Shown: positions 39,912-49,790, numbered from the stretch's first letter. The stretch is 64,000 nt of DNA from Gemmatimonadota bacterium (GCA_028287235.1 JAQBQB010000026.1:124001-188000); one strand, 5' to 3'. Numbers and translations are program-made. Notes: a model not told the origin generated them from the sequence alone.

Positions 39912-42512
39912 ATGCTCTCCAAGCACTTCCGGGCTGCATTGGGCCTGTCCTTTCTTGCGCTGTTCGCCCTGCCCGGCGCCGCGCAGTCGATCCCGTCGCC
40001 GGCGCAAGCGCAGCAAATGCTGCAGAACGATCCGGGCGCCATCGCGCGGCTGCGGCAAATGATGCAGTCGAGCGGAATGACGCCGGAGCAAATTCGCGAG
40101 CGACTCAAGGCGCAGGGTTACCCAGACTCTCTGCTCGATCAATACCTGCCGGGCGGAACAGTCGGCGACTCGACTGCGCTCCCGGGCGACGATGTCTTCT
40201 CGGCCCTCCGCGCCCTCGGAATTGGCGATTCGACGTCCGTGGATTCGCTGCGCAAGCAGACCACCGGCCGCCGCCGCACCAAGAGCCAACTCGACTCGGC
40301 GTTTCTCGATACGCTAACGCGCGCGATGGCCAATGATTCGACGCGCGCGGCCGTTCGCGCGCTCCTTCGTTCGAAGGACCTGCAGCGCGATCAGGCCGAC
40401 AGCGGCTTCGCGGTGTTCGGCCTCGATCTCTTTCGCGGCGACAACAAGCTGTTTCAGGCGAATACCTCGGGCGGCGCTGACGCGAACTATCGGTTTGGTT
40501 CCGGCGACAAGCTCGTCCTCTTCCTCACCGGCGACGTCGAGAAGTCGTACCAGCTCACCGTGACGAACGATGGATTCGTCGTGATTCCCGACGTCGGGCA
40601 GATCAACGTGGCCGGGCTCACGCGCGCTCAGCTCGAGGACGCGCTCTACAGCCGCCTCGGCCGCGTCTATTCCGGTGTGCGGCGCTCGGGGGCAACGACG
40701 CACTTCTACATCAACGTGGCCCAGATGGGCACCAACCAAGTGTTCGTCAACGGCGACGTCGTGCATCCCAGCAGCTATCGCCTGTCACGCGCGTCCACCG
40801 TTATGACCGCGTTGTACGAAGCCGGCGGCGCCACGGAAAGTGGGTCGATGCGGAGCGTGGAGGTCCGCCGCAACGGCCAGGTCATGGCGACGATGGACGT
40901 CTACGACTACGCGCTTCACGGCGATGCAAGCAAGGACATTCGGCTGGAGAACGGCGACGTCGTCTTCGTGCCTCCGCGCGGTCCGCAAGCGCGCGTGGCG
41001 GGGGCCGTGCTGCGGCCGGCGACGTACGAAGTGAAGCCGAACCAAACCGTGGCCGACGTCATCCAGATGGCGGGCGGTTTCTCCGAACAGGCCGACCGGC
41101 GCCGGGTGCAGATCGAGCGCATCGTTCCACCGGCCGAGCGAACCTCCGCGGGCCGCGACAGAAGCGCCGTCGACGTGCCGGCCGAGTTGCTGTCGACCAC
41201 GCCGGTTCGCGGCGGCGACGTCCTGCGAATTCTCCGCGTGACGAACCGCGTTGCCAACCGTGTCGTCGTCCAGGGTAACGTCTGGACGCAGGGTTCGGTG
41301 GCATTCGTGCCTGGCATGCGTCTGAGCGACGCCTTGCGCAAAGCGGGCGGCCTCAAGCCCGACAGCTATCTCGGACAGGTGTCCGTTGCGCACCTGCTGT
41401 CGGATTCAACCCGCGACATGCTTCGCTCGGCCGTCTACGACACGACTGGCCGGGCGGTCAACGATCTGGCGTTGTCCGACGGCGACGAGATCACCGTGTA
41501 TTCGACGACGACATTTCGCCCCAAACGCTACATTTCCATCACCGGCGCCGTTCGGAAGCCCGGCCAATTGCCCTATCGCGACGGCATGACGTTGCGGGAC
41601 GCCGTGCTCGAAGCGAATGGCCTGCAGGATGGCGCGCTGCTCACCGAAGCCGAGGTGGCGCATCTGCCGGAAAACCGCCAGCCCGGAGTCACCGCGGTTG
41701 CCGAGCGTGTGCCGCTCGACTCCACGTATCTGTTCGAACGGAGGGCGGATGGCCGGTACATCGGTCCCCCGGGCGTACCTGCGCCGGCGGCGAACGCGCC
41801 CGATGTGCTGTTGCAACCCTACGATCAAGTTCTGATCAAGCGACAGCCCGAATGGGAGCTGCCGCGCCACGTGACGGTGCAGGGCGAGATCAAGTCGCCG
41901 GGCACCTATACCCTTACGACGAAGGCCGATCGGCTGTCCGACATCATCGCGAGAGCGGGTGGACTGACGACGAGCGCGTACGCGGGGGGTATCGTGTTCA
42001 TGCGCCGGAGCGCCCCCTCGGCGAGCAAAGTGAATGCGGAGACAGTGGACGCACGGTCGGGATTTGGAACGGCGGCCGATCTCCGCGTCGGCGTCGATCT
42101 CCCGTCGGTGCTGCGCAACAGGAACGTCCCCGACAACATCTCGCTCATCGACGGCGACTCGATCTTCATCCCGCCGTACACGCCGGTCGTCATCGTGCGC
42201 GGTGCCGTGAACGCTCCTACGGGAATTGCCTACCAGCCGGGGGCGAACATCGATTACTATGTCCGGTCGGCGGGTGGTGAGACGACGAAGGGCGACTTCA
42301 GTCGTGCATATGTCGCCCAGCCGGGCGGCAAGCTCGAGACCAGGCACCGGCATCTGCTCTTCGCCACCTCCAAGCCAGTCCCTCAGCCCGGCAGCACAGT
42401 CGTCGTGCCGGAAAAGGATCCGAACGACAAGCGCGACTGGAACGCCATTACGGCGTCGGTCGCATCGATCGTGGCGTCATTGGTCGGGATCGTTGCCATC
42501 ATCAGGCGTTGA
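39912..42512 (+). CDS. Wza-like polysaccharide export protein with six SLBB domains
   Basis: An 866-residue exported protein (MLSKHFRAALGLSFLALFAL). Residues 25-70 form a helical linker rich in Q/M. The polysaccharide-export domain is FGSGDKLVLFLTGDVEKSY with DGFVVIPDVGQINVAGLTRAQLEDAL. Six SLBB modules follow, recognisable at VFVNGDVVHPSSY, RVAGAVLRPATYEV, VVVQGNVWTQGSVA, ISITGAVRKPGQLPY, VTVQGEIKSPGTYTL and VIVRGAVNAPTGIAY. A short hydrophobic C-terminus (SVASIVASLVGIVAIIRR) ends it. No lipobox. It is an outer-membrane or periplasm-spanning conduit for polymer export. A TTG start ten codons earlier is possible. The 3' end overlaps the convergent GT9 by 36 bases. Confidence 0.9.
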   Translation: MLSKHFRAALGLSFLALFALPGAAQSIPSPAQAQQMLQNDPGAIARLRQMMQSSGMTPEQIRERLKAQGYPDSLLDQYLPGGTVGDSTALPGDDVFSALRALGIGDSTSVDSLRKQTTGRRRTKSQLDSAFLDTLTRAMANDSTRAAVRALLRSKDLQRDQADSGFAVFGLDLFRGDNKLFQANTSGGADANYRFGSGDKLVLFLTGDVEKSYQLTVTNDGFVVIPDVGQINVAGLTRAQLEDALYSRLGRVYSGVRRSGATTHFYINVAQMGTNQVFVNGDVVHPSSYRLSRASTVMTALYEAGGATESGSMRSVEVRRNGQVMATMDVYDYALHGDASKDIRLENGDVVFVPPRGPQARVAGAVLRPATYEVKPNQTVADVIQMAGGFSEQADRRRVQIERIVPPAERTSAGRDRSAVDVPAELLSTTPVRGGDVLRILRVTNRVANRVVVQGNVWTQGSVAFVPGMRLSDALRKAGGLKPDSYLGQVSVAHLLSDSTRDMLRSAVYDTTGRAVNDLALSDGDEITVYSTTTFRPKRYISITGAVRKPGQLPYRDGMTLRDAVLEANGLQDGALLTEAEVAHLPENRQPGVTAVAERVPLDSTYLFERRADGRYIGPPGVPAPAANAPDVLLQPYDQVLIKRQPEWELPRHVTVQGEIKSPGTYTLTTKADRLSDIIARAGGLTTSAYAGGIVFMRRSAPSASKVNAETVDARSGFGTAADLRVGVDLPSVLRNRNVPDNISLIDGDSIFIPPYTPVVIVRGAVNAPTGIAYQPGANIDYYVRSAGGETTKGDFSRAYVAQPGGKLETRHRHLLFATSKPVPQPGSTVVVPEKDPNDKRDWNAITASVASIVASLVGIVAIIRR

Positions 42513-43703
42513 TGACCGCCTCGGCGAGCTCGGAATAGCCGTCAACGCCTCGATCGCCGACTCCACTGCATGGACGGAGATTCCGTCCATGCAGTCCGAG
42601 CGCTCGCCTGCGTACTCGAACCCCAGGTTGAGATAGCCGCACCCCGGCAGCGTCGTGACGACGGCCCGCGTTCGCTGTCCGAGCGGCCCCCATCGCGCCG
42701 TGGGCGTCGGTCCCTCCAGACTCACGGTGCGCGCACCGACGAGTGCCGAAAGATGCATGACGCCCGTATTTACGCTCACGACGACTTCGCTCGCCGCGAA
42801 GACGTCCGCGAGCTCGGCCAGAGTGTACGCGCCTGCGGCGTTGACGGCCGATACCCCGGCGGCGCGCAGTGATTGCTTCAGCGCTTCCGTTTTTCGCTCG
42901 TCCGAGCCGGCTCCCGACAGCACCACCGTCCAACCGCGCCGGGCAGCCATGCGGCCGAGCTCCGCCCAGCGCGATTCCGGCCATTCCTTGGCTTCGTGCA
43001 TGTAGCCGCCCGACCAGGCGTGGAACACCGCGTACGGCGGCGCCGGATACCGTTCGGCTGACAGCGCGCACGGCGGGTCGATGCGCGGCGGTGCCAGCGA
43101 CTCGACGCCAATTGCGCCGAGGAGCCGCGCGTAATTCTCACGCTCGTGCAGGCCATTGGAGTGCTCGACCGACCGGTCCAGGCTGTAGTGCCGAAACTGT
43201 TCGGCCGTCCGGAATCCAACGCGAAAGCGTGCGCCCGACAGCGCGGTGAGCAGGGCATCGAAGCGCGGCCACGAACCAAAATCCACGATGATGTCGAGCG
43301 CGGCCCTTCGTACCGCTGCCACGGCGCTCAGCGGCGCGCCCGTCGACACGACGAGATGGTCGTCCACGCCGCCCGGGAGCAAACCTGCCACGCCCTGGTT
43401 GTCACGTCCAGTGATGAGGATCACCGCGGCAGCGGGATACGCGCGCCGAACGTCCTCGATGAGACCGGCGAGAAGCAGCGTGTCGCCGATCGCGGCCGTC
43501 TTCATCAGGCCAATACGCCGAATGCTTGCGGCATCCGGCATTCGGCGTTTGGGCAAGACCCCGAGAAGTGCGGCGAGAGGAATGCCCGCGAATCGATCGA
43601 GCCGCTTGAGGAGTCGGTTGCCACGCATCGCTGCCATTCGAGAACTCTCGCACGAGGCGAGTCTCTCGCGCAACCGCAGGCCGTGGAGTGACCATTCAGA
43701 CAC
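42477..43703 (-). CDS. Glycosyltransferase family 9 (heptosyltransferase-like)
   Basis: A 408-residue GT-B enzyme of ADP-heptose:LPS transferase type. The N-terminal domain has IGLMKTAAIGDTLLLAGLI, the donor domain HAWSGGYMHEAKEWPESRW, TVVLSGAGSDERK and VVVSVNTGVMHLSALVGARTV (N-T-G-x-M-H). The C-terminal PTPTARWGPLG is typical. An in-frame ATG 22 codons later (MAAMRGNR) is an alternative start. Transcribed against the flow of the cluster and divergent from the next GT9, so the 150 bases between them should hold two promoters; that gap also contains three 10-base tandem units of cccgttctcg type. Confidence 0.86.
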   Translation of the reverse strand: MSEWSLHGLRLRERLASCESSRMAAMRGNRLLKRLDRFAGIPLAALLGVLPKRRMPDAASIRRIGLMKTAAIGDTLLLAGLIEDVRRAYPAAAVILITGRDNQGVAGLLPGGVDDHLVVSTGAPLSAVAAVRRAALDIIVDFGSWPRFDALLTALSGARFRVGFRTAEQFRHYSLDRSVEHSNGLHERENYARLLGAIGVESLAPPRIDPPCALSAERYPAPPYAVFHAWSGGYMHEAKEWPESRWAELGRMAARRGWTVVLSGAGSDERKTEALKQSLRAAGVSAVNAAGAYTLAELADVFAASEVVVSVNTGVMHLSALVGARTVSLEGPTPTARWGPLGQRTRAVVTTLPGCGYLNLGFEYAGERSDCMDGISVHAVESAIEALTAIPSSPRRSSTPDDGNDPDQ

Positions 43704-43853
43704 GGCGGTCGTTATGTGCCGGAGCGAGAAAGAACCAGAAATGCACTGTCCGCGCTGGATAGCGGCGCCTTACTTTGTGGTCGGGATTCAAGACCGTGAC
43801 CGGTCGCCCGTTCTCGCCCGTACTCGCCCGTTCTCGAAGCAGCCATCCTATCG

Positions 43854-44927
43854 ATGCCCGATGAGCATTTCCTGATCGTTCGTCTCGCGGCTGTCGGCGA
43901 CGTGGTGATGGCGTCGACGCTCGCCCGCCGTATTCGAGACGAACATCCGGGCGCCCAAATCACCTGGCTGTGCGGGGCCAACGTGGCTCCGATCGTCGAG
44001 CGGTTCGCAGACGTGGACAACGTGCTGACGGTCGACGAGCGGCGGATCTTTCGCGGCGGCCCCGTGGCGCGCCTGCGCGAGCTCGTGGCCCTCTGGCTCG
44101 AGCTGGTCAAACGACGATTCACGCACGTGATGCTGTTGCACGTCGATCGCCGCTTTCGGCTCCTCATCGCGCCGGTCGTCGGTGCCACGGTCATCGTGCA
44201 GACGCCGCGCGGGGCGAACGGGCCAATGAATCCCGTCGTCGGCCGCTATTTCGGCGACGAGTACGCCCGTCTGCTCGATGGCCTCGCTCATGTCGGCCCG
44301 ATCGTGGGGCATTATCCGCTCGCGCGCTTGCGCCCGACTTCGGCGCTCGCGAGCACCCCGCCGGGCGCGGACAGACCGATGCGCGTCGCGCTGGTGCCTG
44401 GCGGGGCGAAGAACGTGCTCCGTGAGAGCGGCGTACGCCGCTGGCCGGTGACGAACTATGCCACGATCGCCGCTGCGCTCGCGCGGGAGAGCGCCGAGAT
44501 CGTGCTCGTGGGGGATCAACATGACGACTGGGTCAGGCCGAGCTTTGCCGGCATCGCAGTCACCGACAGGATCGGCGCCACCTCCCTGCCGGAGACGGTG
44601 GAGCTCTTCGCCGGGTGCGACCTGGTGATCTCGCACGATACGGGGCCGATGCACCTCGCGCGGCTGGCCGGTGCCCCCCTGCTAGCCCTCTTCGGACCGA
44701 CGATGCCGTCCCAGTTCATCGTCGAGGACGATCGCACGTCTGTGCTTTGGGGGGGCGCACATCTGGCCTGCCGGCCCTGCTACGACGGCCGTGAGTTTGC
44801 TACGTGCGCCGCCAACGTGTGCATGTCGGGAATCGAGCCTGAGGCGGTGCTTCGGAGTGCTCGCGCGCTCCTCCACCGTGTTCGACCGGGCGCACCGGCG
44901 GCGTACACCGGGATTGCTGAGAGATGA
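43854..44927 (+). CDS. Glycosyltransferase family 9
   Basis: A 357-residue GT9 enzyme: FLIVRLAAVGDVVMASTLARRI, then VALVPGGAKNVLRESGVRRWP, VLVGDQHDDW and CDLVISHDTGPMHLARLAGAPLLALFGPT. The H-D-T-G-x-M-H signature and GAKN-type loop are as expected. A cysteine cluster CRPCYDGREFATCAANVCM near the C-terminus matches the C-x2-C region often seen in GT9 proteins of capsule loci. It adds a sugar to lipid-linked polymer or core oligosaccharide. The 84 bases up to the next gene show nothing notable. Confidence 0.88.
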   Translation: MPDEHFLIVRLAAVGDVVMASTLARRIRDEHPGAQITWLCGANVAPIVERFADVDNVLTVDERRIFRGGPVARLRELVALWLELVKRRFTHVMLLHVDRRFRLLIAPVVGATVIVQTPRGANGPMNPVVGRYFGDEYARLLDGLAHVGPIVGHYPLARLRPTSALASTPPGADRPMRVALVPGGAKNVLRESGVRRWPVTNYATIAAALARESAEIVLVGDQHDDWVRPSFAGIAVTDRIGATSLPETVELFAGCDLVISHDTGPMHLARLAGAPLLALFGPTMPSQFIVEDDRTSVLWGGAHLACRPCYDGREFATCAANVCMSGIEPEAVLRSARALLHRVRPGAPAAYTGIAER

Positions 44928-45011
44928 CCATGGCCCACTATTGGCATGTCTCCGCTCACCTTACGTTGAGGCCGGGCTCGCTCGCTCGGCAATCATCCTA
45001 GATCTCCAACC

Positions 45012-45785
45012 GTGATTCCAACCAACGGAAAAGCTTCTCGGGTCAAGCCCGCTCGCCAGCCGCGGAGCGGCAACTCGGATCATGGCCGAGTCACCCCGAT
45101 CTCGCTCGTACGCGACGACGCGCTCGATGCGATACTCATCGAGACGGAGCAGCCTGAGCATCCGGCCGGCCATCCTGTTTTTCACGGTGTGAAACGGTGC
45201 ATCGATGTGGCGGGCGCGCTGTTCGGACTCGTTTGCGCGGCGCCTGCGATCATTGCCGTGGCTATCGCGATCAGGCTCGAGTCGCGCGGACCCATCTTCT
45301 TCGCGCATCAGCGGCTGGGGCGAGGCGGCCGGCTATTTCGGTGCTGGAAGTTTCGGTCGATGCACGAGGACGCCGAGCGCCGTCTGCACGCCGACGAGAC
45401 CCTGCGCCATCACTACGTCAGCAATCACTTCAAGATCCCGCACCATCTCGACCCGCGCATTACCCGGCTCGGCAGGTTCCTGAGAAGCAGCAGTCTCGAC
45501 GAGCTTCCGCAGCTCTGGAACGTTCTCTGTGGCGAGATGTCGCTGGTTGGACCGCGGCCGATCGTCCCACTCGAGTCGTCGCACTACGGCGATGACGCAT
45601 CGCTGCTGCTTTCCATGCGCCCCGGGCTCACCGGAGCGTGGGCGGTCTATGGACGCAACCGCGTCGGCTATCCGGCGCGGGCGGAGATCGAGCTCGAGTA
45701 CGTGAGAAGTTGGAGCCTGGCACGCGACGTAGGTGTCCTTCTCCGAACCCCGCGTGTCGTCTTTACCCGGAACGGCGTCTACTAA
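45012..45785 (+). CDS. Polyprenyl-phosphate phosphoglycosyl transferase (monotopic, PglC-like core)
   Basis: A 257-residue initiating sugar transferase. The re-entrant membrane helix is [23 protein letters not shown]. The catalytic core has [21 protein letters not shown] with the Asp-Glu pair, [39 protein letters not shown] and [13 protein letters not shown]. It transfers a sugar phosphate to undecaprenyl phosphate. The N-terminal 55 residues are polar. Starts at GTG. A paralogue with an extra N-terminal domain is at 55540, suggesting two polymers or redundant priming. Confidence 0.92.
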   Translation: MIPTNGKASRVKPARQPRSGNSDHGRVTPISLVRDDALDAILIETEQPEHPAGHPVFHGVKRCIDVAGALFGLVCAAPAIIAVAIAIRLESRGPIFFAHQRLGRGGRLFRCWKFRSMHEDAERRLHADETLRHHYVSNHFKIPHHLDPRITRLGRFLRSSSLDELPQLWNVLCGEMSLVGPRPIVPLESSHYGDDASLLLSMRPGLTGAWAVYGRNRVGYPARAEIELEYVRSWSLARDVGVLLRTPRVVFTRNGVY

Positions 45786-45842
45786 CCGCGCGAAATCGTC
45801 CCGCCAGTAGACAGGCTCGTGAACCTAGGTGATTGTTAGGGC

Positions 45843-46481
45843 ATGACTTCGCCCGTCAGACGACTGCTTTCCGTGGTGGCGTTCGCCTGGGGTATTGGCG
45901 CGCCTGTAATGCTGGCCCAGACCCCCGCCCCCCGGCCGATCGAGCTCCCGGCCGCGCATCTCGCGGCGGGAGACGACGTCGTGGTCGTGGTGTTTCAGGA
46001 GAAGGAGCTCAGCGCCCGCGTGTACGTGGACGGTCGGAATCAGATCACGCTCCCGCGCCTCGGCATCATCACCGTCTCGGGACTCACGACGGACATGCTT
46101 CACGATACCATCCAGACGCGGTATGCGACCTTTCTTCGGGACCCGTCGGTCGACGTTCGGGCGCTTCGGCGGATCACGGTGAACGGCGCGGTGCTCAAGC
46201 CCGACGTCTATTACGTCGATCCATCGCTCACCTTGCGCGATGTGGTGGCACGCGCCGGAGGCGTCACCAACGAGGGCGATCCGAATCGAGTCATGATCGT
46301 TCGCGGACCGACCGCGACGACGTATTCGAACTGGCAGGAGACGGCTCAGGGACAGACGGAGCTTCGCAGCGGTGACGAGCTCGTCGTGGGTCGCCGGTCG
46401 TGGCTGCTTCTGAACCTCGGCGCGCTCGTGGGAGTGGCGGGAGTGCTGACCTCGCTCGCCATCGCCTTCCTTCGCCATTGA
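45843..46481 (+). CDS. Short Wza-like polysaccharide export protein
   Basis: A 212-residue exported protein (signal peptide around VVAFAWGIGAPVMLAQ). The export domain is LAAGDDVVVVVFQEKELSARVYVDGRNQITLPRLG (landmarks AGDDVVVVVF and ITLPRLG), with TDMLHDTIQTRY. One SLBB repeat follows, ITVNGAVLKPDVYYVDPSLT with LRDVVARAGGV, and a C-terminal transmembrane helix (WLLLNLGALVGVAGVLTSLA). It is much shorter than Wza (about 380 residues) and has no lipobox. Directly followed by the Wzc-like gene five bases on, so the two are probably partners. Confidence 0.85.
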   Translation: MTSPVRRLLSVVAFAWGIGAPVMLAQTPAPRPIELPAAHLAAGDDVVVVVFQEKELSARVYVDGRNQITLPRLGIITVSGLTTDMLHDTIQTRYATFLRDPSVDVRALRRITVNGAVLKPDVYYVDPSLTLRDVVARAGGVTNEGDPNRVMIVRGPTATTYSNWQETAQGQTELRSGDELVVGRRSWLLLNLGALVGVAGVLTSLAIAFLRH

Positions 46482-46486
46482 TTCCC

Positions 46487-48493
46487 GTGAATTCGCTGGA
46501 CGATCGCGCGGATAGCATCAACGTCGTCGAAGTGACGCGCGCCGTTCGGCGCGGATGGCGCGCACTCGTGATCTGCACCGTGCTTGGCGCGCTCGGCGGC
46601 CTTTGCGTCGTGCTCTACGCCCCGCGCCGGTTCGCGAGCTCGGCGAGCGTCATCGTACGCGCGGGCTCGGCGAACGGCGCCGGCTCGGTGCTGTCCAAGC
46701 TGGGGCTCGGCGATGCGGTGCCGGGACTCGCCGGCGTGTCATCGTCGCCCGTCGAGACCGAGATGGCGGTGCTCTCGAGCCGCGCGTTGGTCGGACAGGT
46801 GGTCGACTCGCTCGATTTGCAGGCGGCGGTGACGTCGCCGCCGGCGACCGCCGCCCGGAGTGTCCTGCGCCAGCTTCGTCTGGCGAGCGCGTTCCGATCG
46901 GTGAAATACACCGTCGAGCACGTGAGCGGCCAACAATATCGCTTCACTTCTGGGGACAAGAGCTACCCGGCGACCGCCGGCGCTCCGGTCGTCCTCCCCG
47001 AAGGATCGGTCGTGCTGCGCGCCGATACCGCATTGCCGCCGAAGTTCACGCTGCGGTTGGACGACCGCGAAGAGGCCATTCGCGTCGCGCAGGCCGCTCT
47101 GGGAGTCTCGAAAACCACCGGCAGTGACGTGGTGAGTGTGAGCTTTCAGGCCTCTGACTCGATGACCGCCGCCGCCGTACCCAACCTGCTGCTCGCCGAC
47201 TATCTCGTTCGCCGTCGTTCGGTGGATCGGGGAACCAACGCGAATCGCGCGGCCTTCATCGGCGCGCAGATCGATTCGGTGGGCAAGCAGCTTTCGATGG
47301 CCGAAGATTCGCTCCGCCGGTTCGCCGAGAAGACCGGAATGCTGCAGCCCGAAGTGCAGGGCAAGCTCCAGCTCGATCAGGCTGCCGAGCTGCGCAAGGA
47401 CATCGGGACCATCGACGTGGAGCGCGGCGCGCTCGCTCAGCTCACGCAGCAGATCGCGTCCGGCCAGATGACCCCGCGGCAGCTCGCGGCATATCCCACG
47501 TTCCTCAAGAGCCCGGGCATCAACGCGTTGCTCGGTCAGCTCGTGACGATCGAGACCGAGCGGAATCAGCTGCTCGAGAAACGCCTCGAATCCGATCGCG
47601 AAGTCATGGCATTGACGGCGAGCGTCAGGAACGTGGAGAATCAGCTCACCGGTCTCGCCGCGAGTTATAAGGCCTCGCTCGACCGACAGCGGCTCGACAT
47701 CACCGCACAGCTCGACACGATCCGCCGTGTGCTGGGAACCTATCCGGGCGCGGTACAATCGAGTGGGCGGTTGCAGCGCCAGGCCAAGACGCTCGCCCAG
47801 ACTTATACGGCGCTTCAGGTGCAGCTCGTCGAAGCCCGCCTCGGAGCAATTGGTGAAGGCGGCGACGTGCAACCGCTGGACGTCGCCACGCCGTCGAAGA
47901 ACGTCGTCTTTCCGCGAAGGGGATTGACGATGGCCATCGGCACGGGTGCCGGTCTCTTCGTCGGCATCATCATGGCGCTCTTCGCCGGGTTGCTCGGACG
48001 GTACGTGGAAGATCCGCAGGCGATCGAGCGGACGACGGGCGTGCCGACGCTCCGTCTTGACGCGGCGGTGCCGCTGCTCGTCTCTGGCGGGTCTGTGACG
48101 CAAACGCTTTTGCTCGTGCCGGTCGACGGCCGGGTCAGCACGGCCGGCGTTGCCGAACGGTTGGCTCGCACGGCGCTCTCGCGCGGCACGGAGCCGACCG
48201 TGCTCGATCTGTCGGGCACGGCCGTCTCAGGCTCGAAGGCATTGACCACCGACGTCAACGCGACTGTGCGGCGCCACGAGCAAAGCGAGGGGATGGTCAT
48301 CGTTCGCCTGCCGTCGCTTGCGTCGGATGCGACGGCGGCCGCGCTCAATCCACAACGCCCGGTGCTGCTCGTCGCCCCGCCGGGCCGCCTGGAGCGCCGG
48401 GTGCTGCTCGACGCCATTCAAACGCTTCGCCGCCTCGACGTGCCGTGTGTCGGCGTTGTCGTGAACCGGTCGAGCGATGCTGCTTCGGTATAA
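46487..48493 (+). CDS. Wzc-like chain-length protein with degenerate BY-kinase domain
   Basis: A 668-residue inner-membrane protein. The Wzz domain comprises the N-terminal helix (ALVICTVLGALGGLCVVLY), a long periplasmic coiled coil around residues 250-450 and a second helix (LTMAIGTGAGLFVGIIMALFA). A cytoplasmic domain of the BY-kinase fold follows, but its ATP motifs are eroded. Where G-E-G-K-S-T is expected it reads PVDGRVSTAGVAERLA; the Walker A' place reads TVLDLSGT; the Walker B place reads GMVIVRLPSL. The ending VPCVGVVVNRSSD is normal. It probably still sets chain length but cannot phosphorylate. GTG is taken as start; TTG overlapping the previous stop is also possible. No Tyr-rich tail. 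Confidence 0.82.
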   Translation: MNSLDDRADSINVVEVTRAVRRGWRALVICTVLGALGGLCVVLYAPRRFASSASVIVRAGSANGAGSVLSKLGLGDAVPGLAGVSSSPVETEMAVLSSRALVGQVVDSLDLQAAVTSPPATAARSVLRQLRLASAFRSVKYTVEHVSGQQYRFTSGDKSYPATAGAPVVLPEGSVVLRADTALPPKFTLRLDDREEAIRVAQAALGVSKTTGSDVVSVSFQASDSMTAAAVPNLLLADYLVRRRSVDRGTNANRAAFIGAQIDSVGKQLSMAEDSLRRFAEKTGMLQPEVQGKLQLDQAAELRKDIGTIDVERGALAQLTQQIASGQMTPRQLAAYPTFLKSPGINALLGQLVTIETERNQLLEKRLESDREVMALTASVRNVENQLTGLAASYKASLDRQRLDITAQLDTIRRVLGTYPGAVQSSGRLQRQAKTLAQTYTALQVQLVEARLGAIGEGGDVQPLDVATPSKNVVFPRRGLTMAIGTGAGLFVGIIMALFAGLLGRYVEDPQAIERTTGVPTLRLDAAVPLLVSGGSVTQTLLLVPVDGRVSTAGVAERLARTALSRGTEPTVLDLSGTAVSGSKALTTDVNATVRRHEQSEGMVIVRLPSLASDATAAALNPQRPVLLVAPPGRLERRVLLDAIQTLRRLDVPCVGVVVNRSSDAASV

Positions 48494-49790
48494 CGCGGGC
48501 CGGTCGCCGGTCATCGTCGCGCTGAAGACGGAACCGCGGCCGCTTCAGATCCGCCTCGCGACTGTCTTCTATCTTGCGATCGGCACGCTGCTGATCGGGA
48601 ATCTCGGACGGATTCCCATTTTCTCGACCGGGGACCGCAACGTCCCCATTTTGGTCAACGATCTCGCCGTCGCCGCCCTCATCGGCGCCGGCGCCGTGGC
48701 CATGGCCGGTCGCCGGTCGCTACGCCTGGATTGGGTCGCCGCGTTCGCGCTGCTGTTTGCCGGTTTCGGTGCGCTGTCCACCGCGCTCGCCGTGCCGCGA
48801 TTCGACCTCCCGCCGTTCGAGGCGCTGGTGAGCCTCGCGTACCTGGTGCGTTGGCTGTTCTACTTCGCCGTGTACGTCGTGGCGATCAACACGCTGCGAT
48901 CCAGCGACGCCGGACGTGTATGGCGCGCGCTCGAGTGGGCGATACTGGGCTTCGCGATCTTCGGCATCGTTCAGGCGGCGTTTCTGCCGGGCTTCGCGCA
49001 AATCGTCTATCCGGATTCCCGTCCGCAGCTCGACTGGGACCCACAGGGTCATCGCCTGGTGTCGTCGTTTCTCGACCCCAACTATGCCGGCGCATTCATC
49101 AACGTCGGGCTGCTGGTCTACCTGTCGCAGATGGCCGTTGGCGCGCGCGTGAAGGCCTGGAAGCCGCTGGTTCTCGGGCTCGCGGTCGTTCTGACTCTGT
49201 CGCGAAGCGCGCTGCTGGCGCTCGTGATCGGGGGCATGGCGATCCTCGTGATCGCGGGACTCTCGAAGCGCCTGGTGCGCGCGGTCGGCGTGGCGGTGGT
49301 GCTCGTGGCCGTGGCGTCGCAGCCGCTGCTCAGGTATGCCGCGTCGTTTCACAAGCTCAGCGTCACGGATCGCTCGGCCCTCGACCGTCTGGTCTCGTTC
49401 GCGCACGGCTGGACTGTCCTCAAGGACCACTGGGTGATCGGCGTGGGGTTCAACACCTGGGGCTATGTGGCCGAGCGTTACGGGTGGCTCCGGTCGTTCA
49501 CGGCGACGTACGGACTGGACGGAGGATTGTTCTTCATCCTCGTGCTCACCGGCGTGATCGGACTCGCGCTATATCTCGGAATCCTCTGGTCCGTGATCCG
49601 TGTCGCGCGGCGAGTGTGGCGAAACCCGGCGATGGGCCCCAACGAGCGCGGATTGGCGATCGGCGCCGCCGTGTCCGTTCCCATGATCGTCGTCCACAGT
49701 CTCTTCACCAACAGCCTGCTGCTCCCGTTCCTGATGGAGCCGCTGTGGATTCTTTGGGCGCTGCCGTTCGTGATGATGAGCGAATCATGA
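48477..49790 (+). CDS. O-antigen ligase/polymerase-like (Wzy) membrane protein
   Basis: A 437-residue protein with about eleven transmembrane helices. The O-antigen ligase/polymerase signature region is VSSFLDPNYAGAFINVGLL with LTLSRSALLALVIGG (S-R-S/G). A large periplasmic loop follows with ALDRLVSFAHGWTVLKDHWVIGVGFNTWG, typical of the H-x-N or G-x-G-x-x-x-W region. It polymerises lipid-linked repeat units or ligates them. The first codons overlap the Wzc-like gene by 17 bases and its stop overlaps the GT2 start (ATGA), so this is a tight operon. Confidence 0.87.
   Translation: MLLRYNAGRSPVIVALKTEPRPLQIRLATVFYLAIGTLLIGNLGRIPIFSTGDRNVPILVNDLAVAALIGAGAVAMAGRRSLRLDWVAAFALLFAGFGALSTALAVPRFDLPPFEALVSLAYLVRWLFYFAVYVVAINTLRSSDAGRVWRALEWAILGFAIFGIVQAAFLPGFAQIVYPDSRPQLDWDPQGHRLVSSFLDPNYAGAFINVGLLVYLSQMAVGARVKAWKPLVLGLAVVLTLSRSALLALVIGGMAILVIAGLSKRLVRAVGVAVVLVAVASQPLLRYAASFHKLSVTDRSALDRLVSFAHGWTVLKDHWVIGVGFNTWGYVAERYGWLRSFTATYGLDGGLFFILVLTGVIGLALYLGILWSVIRVARRVWRNPAMGPNERGLAIGAAVSVPMIVVHSLFTNSLLLPFLMEPLWILWALPFVMMSES

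Noticed and set aside
43805-43835. Three 10-base tandem units (cccgttctcg type) as an operator array
   Set aside because: Too short and degenerate; no second occurrence to support a regulatory role.
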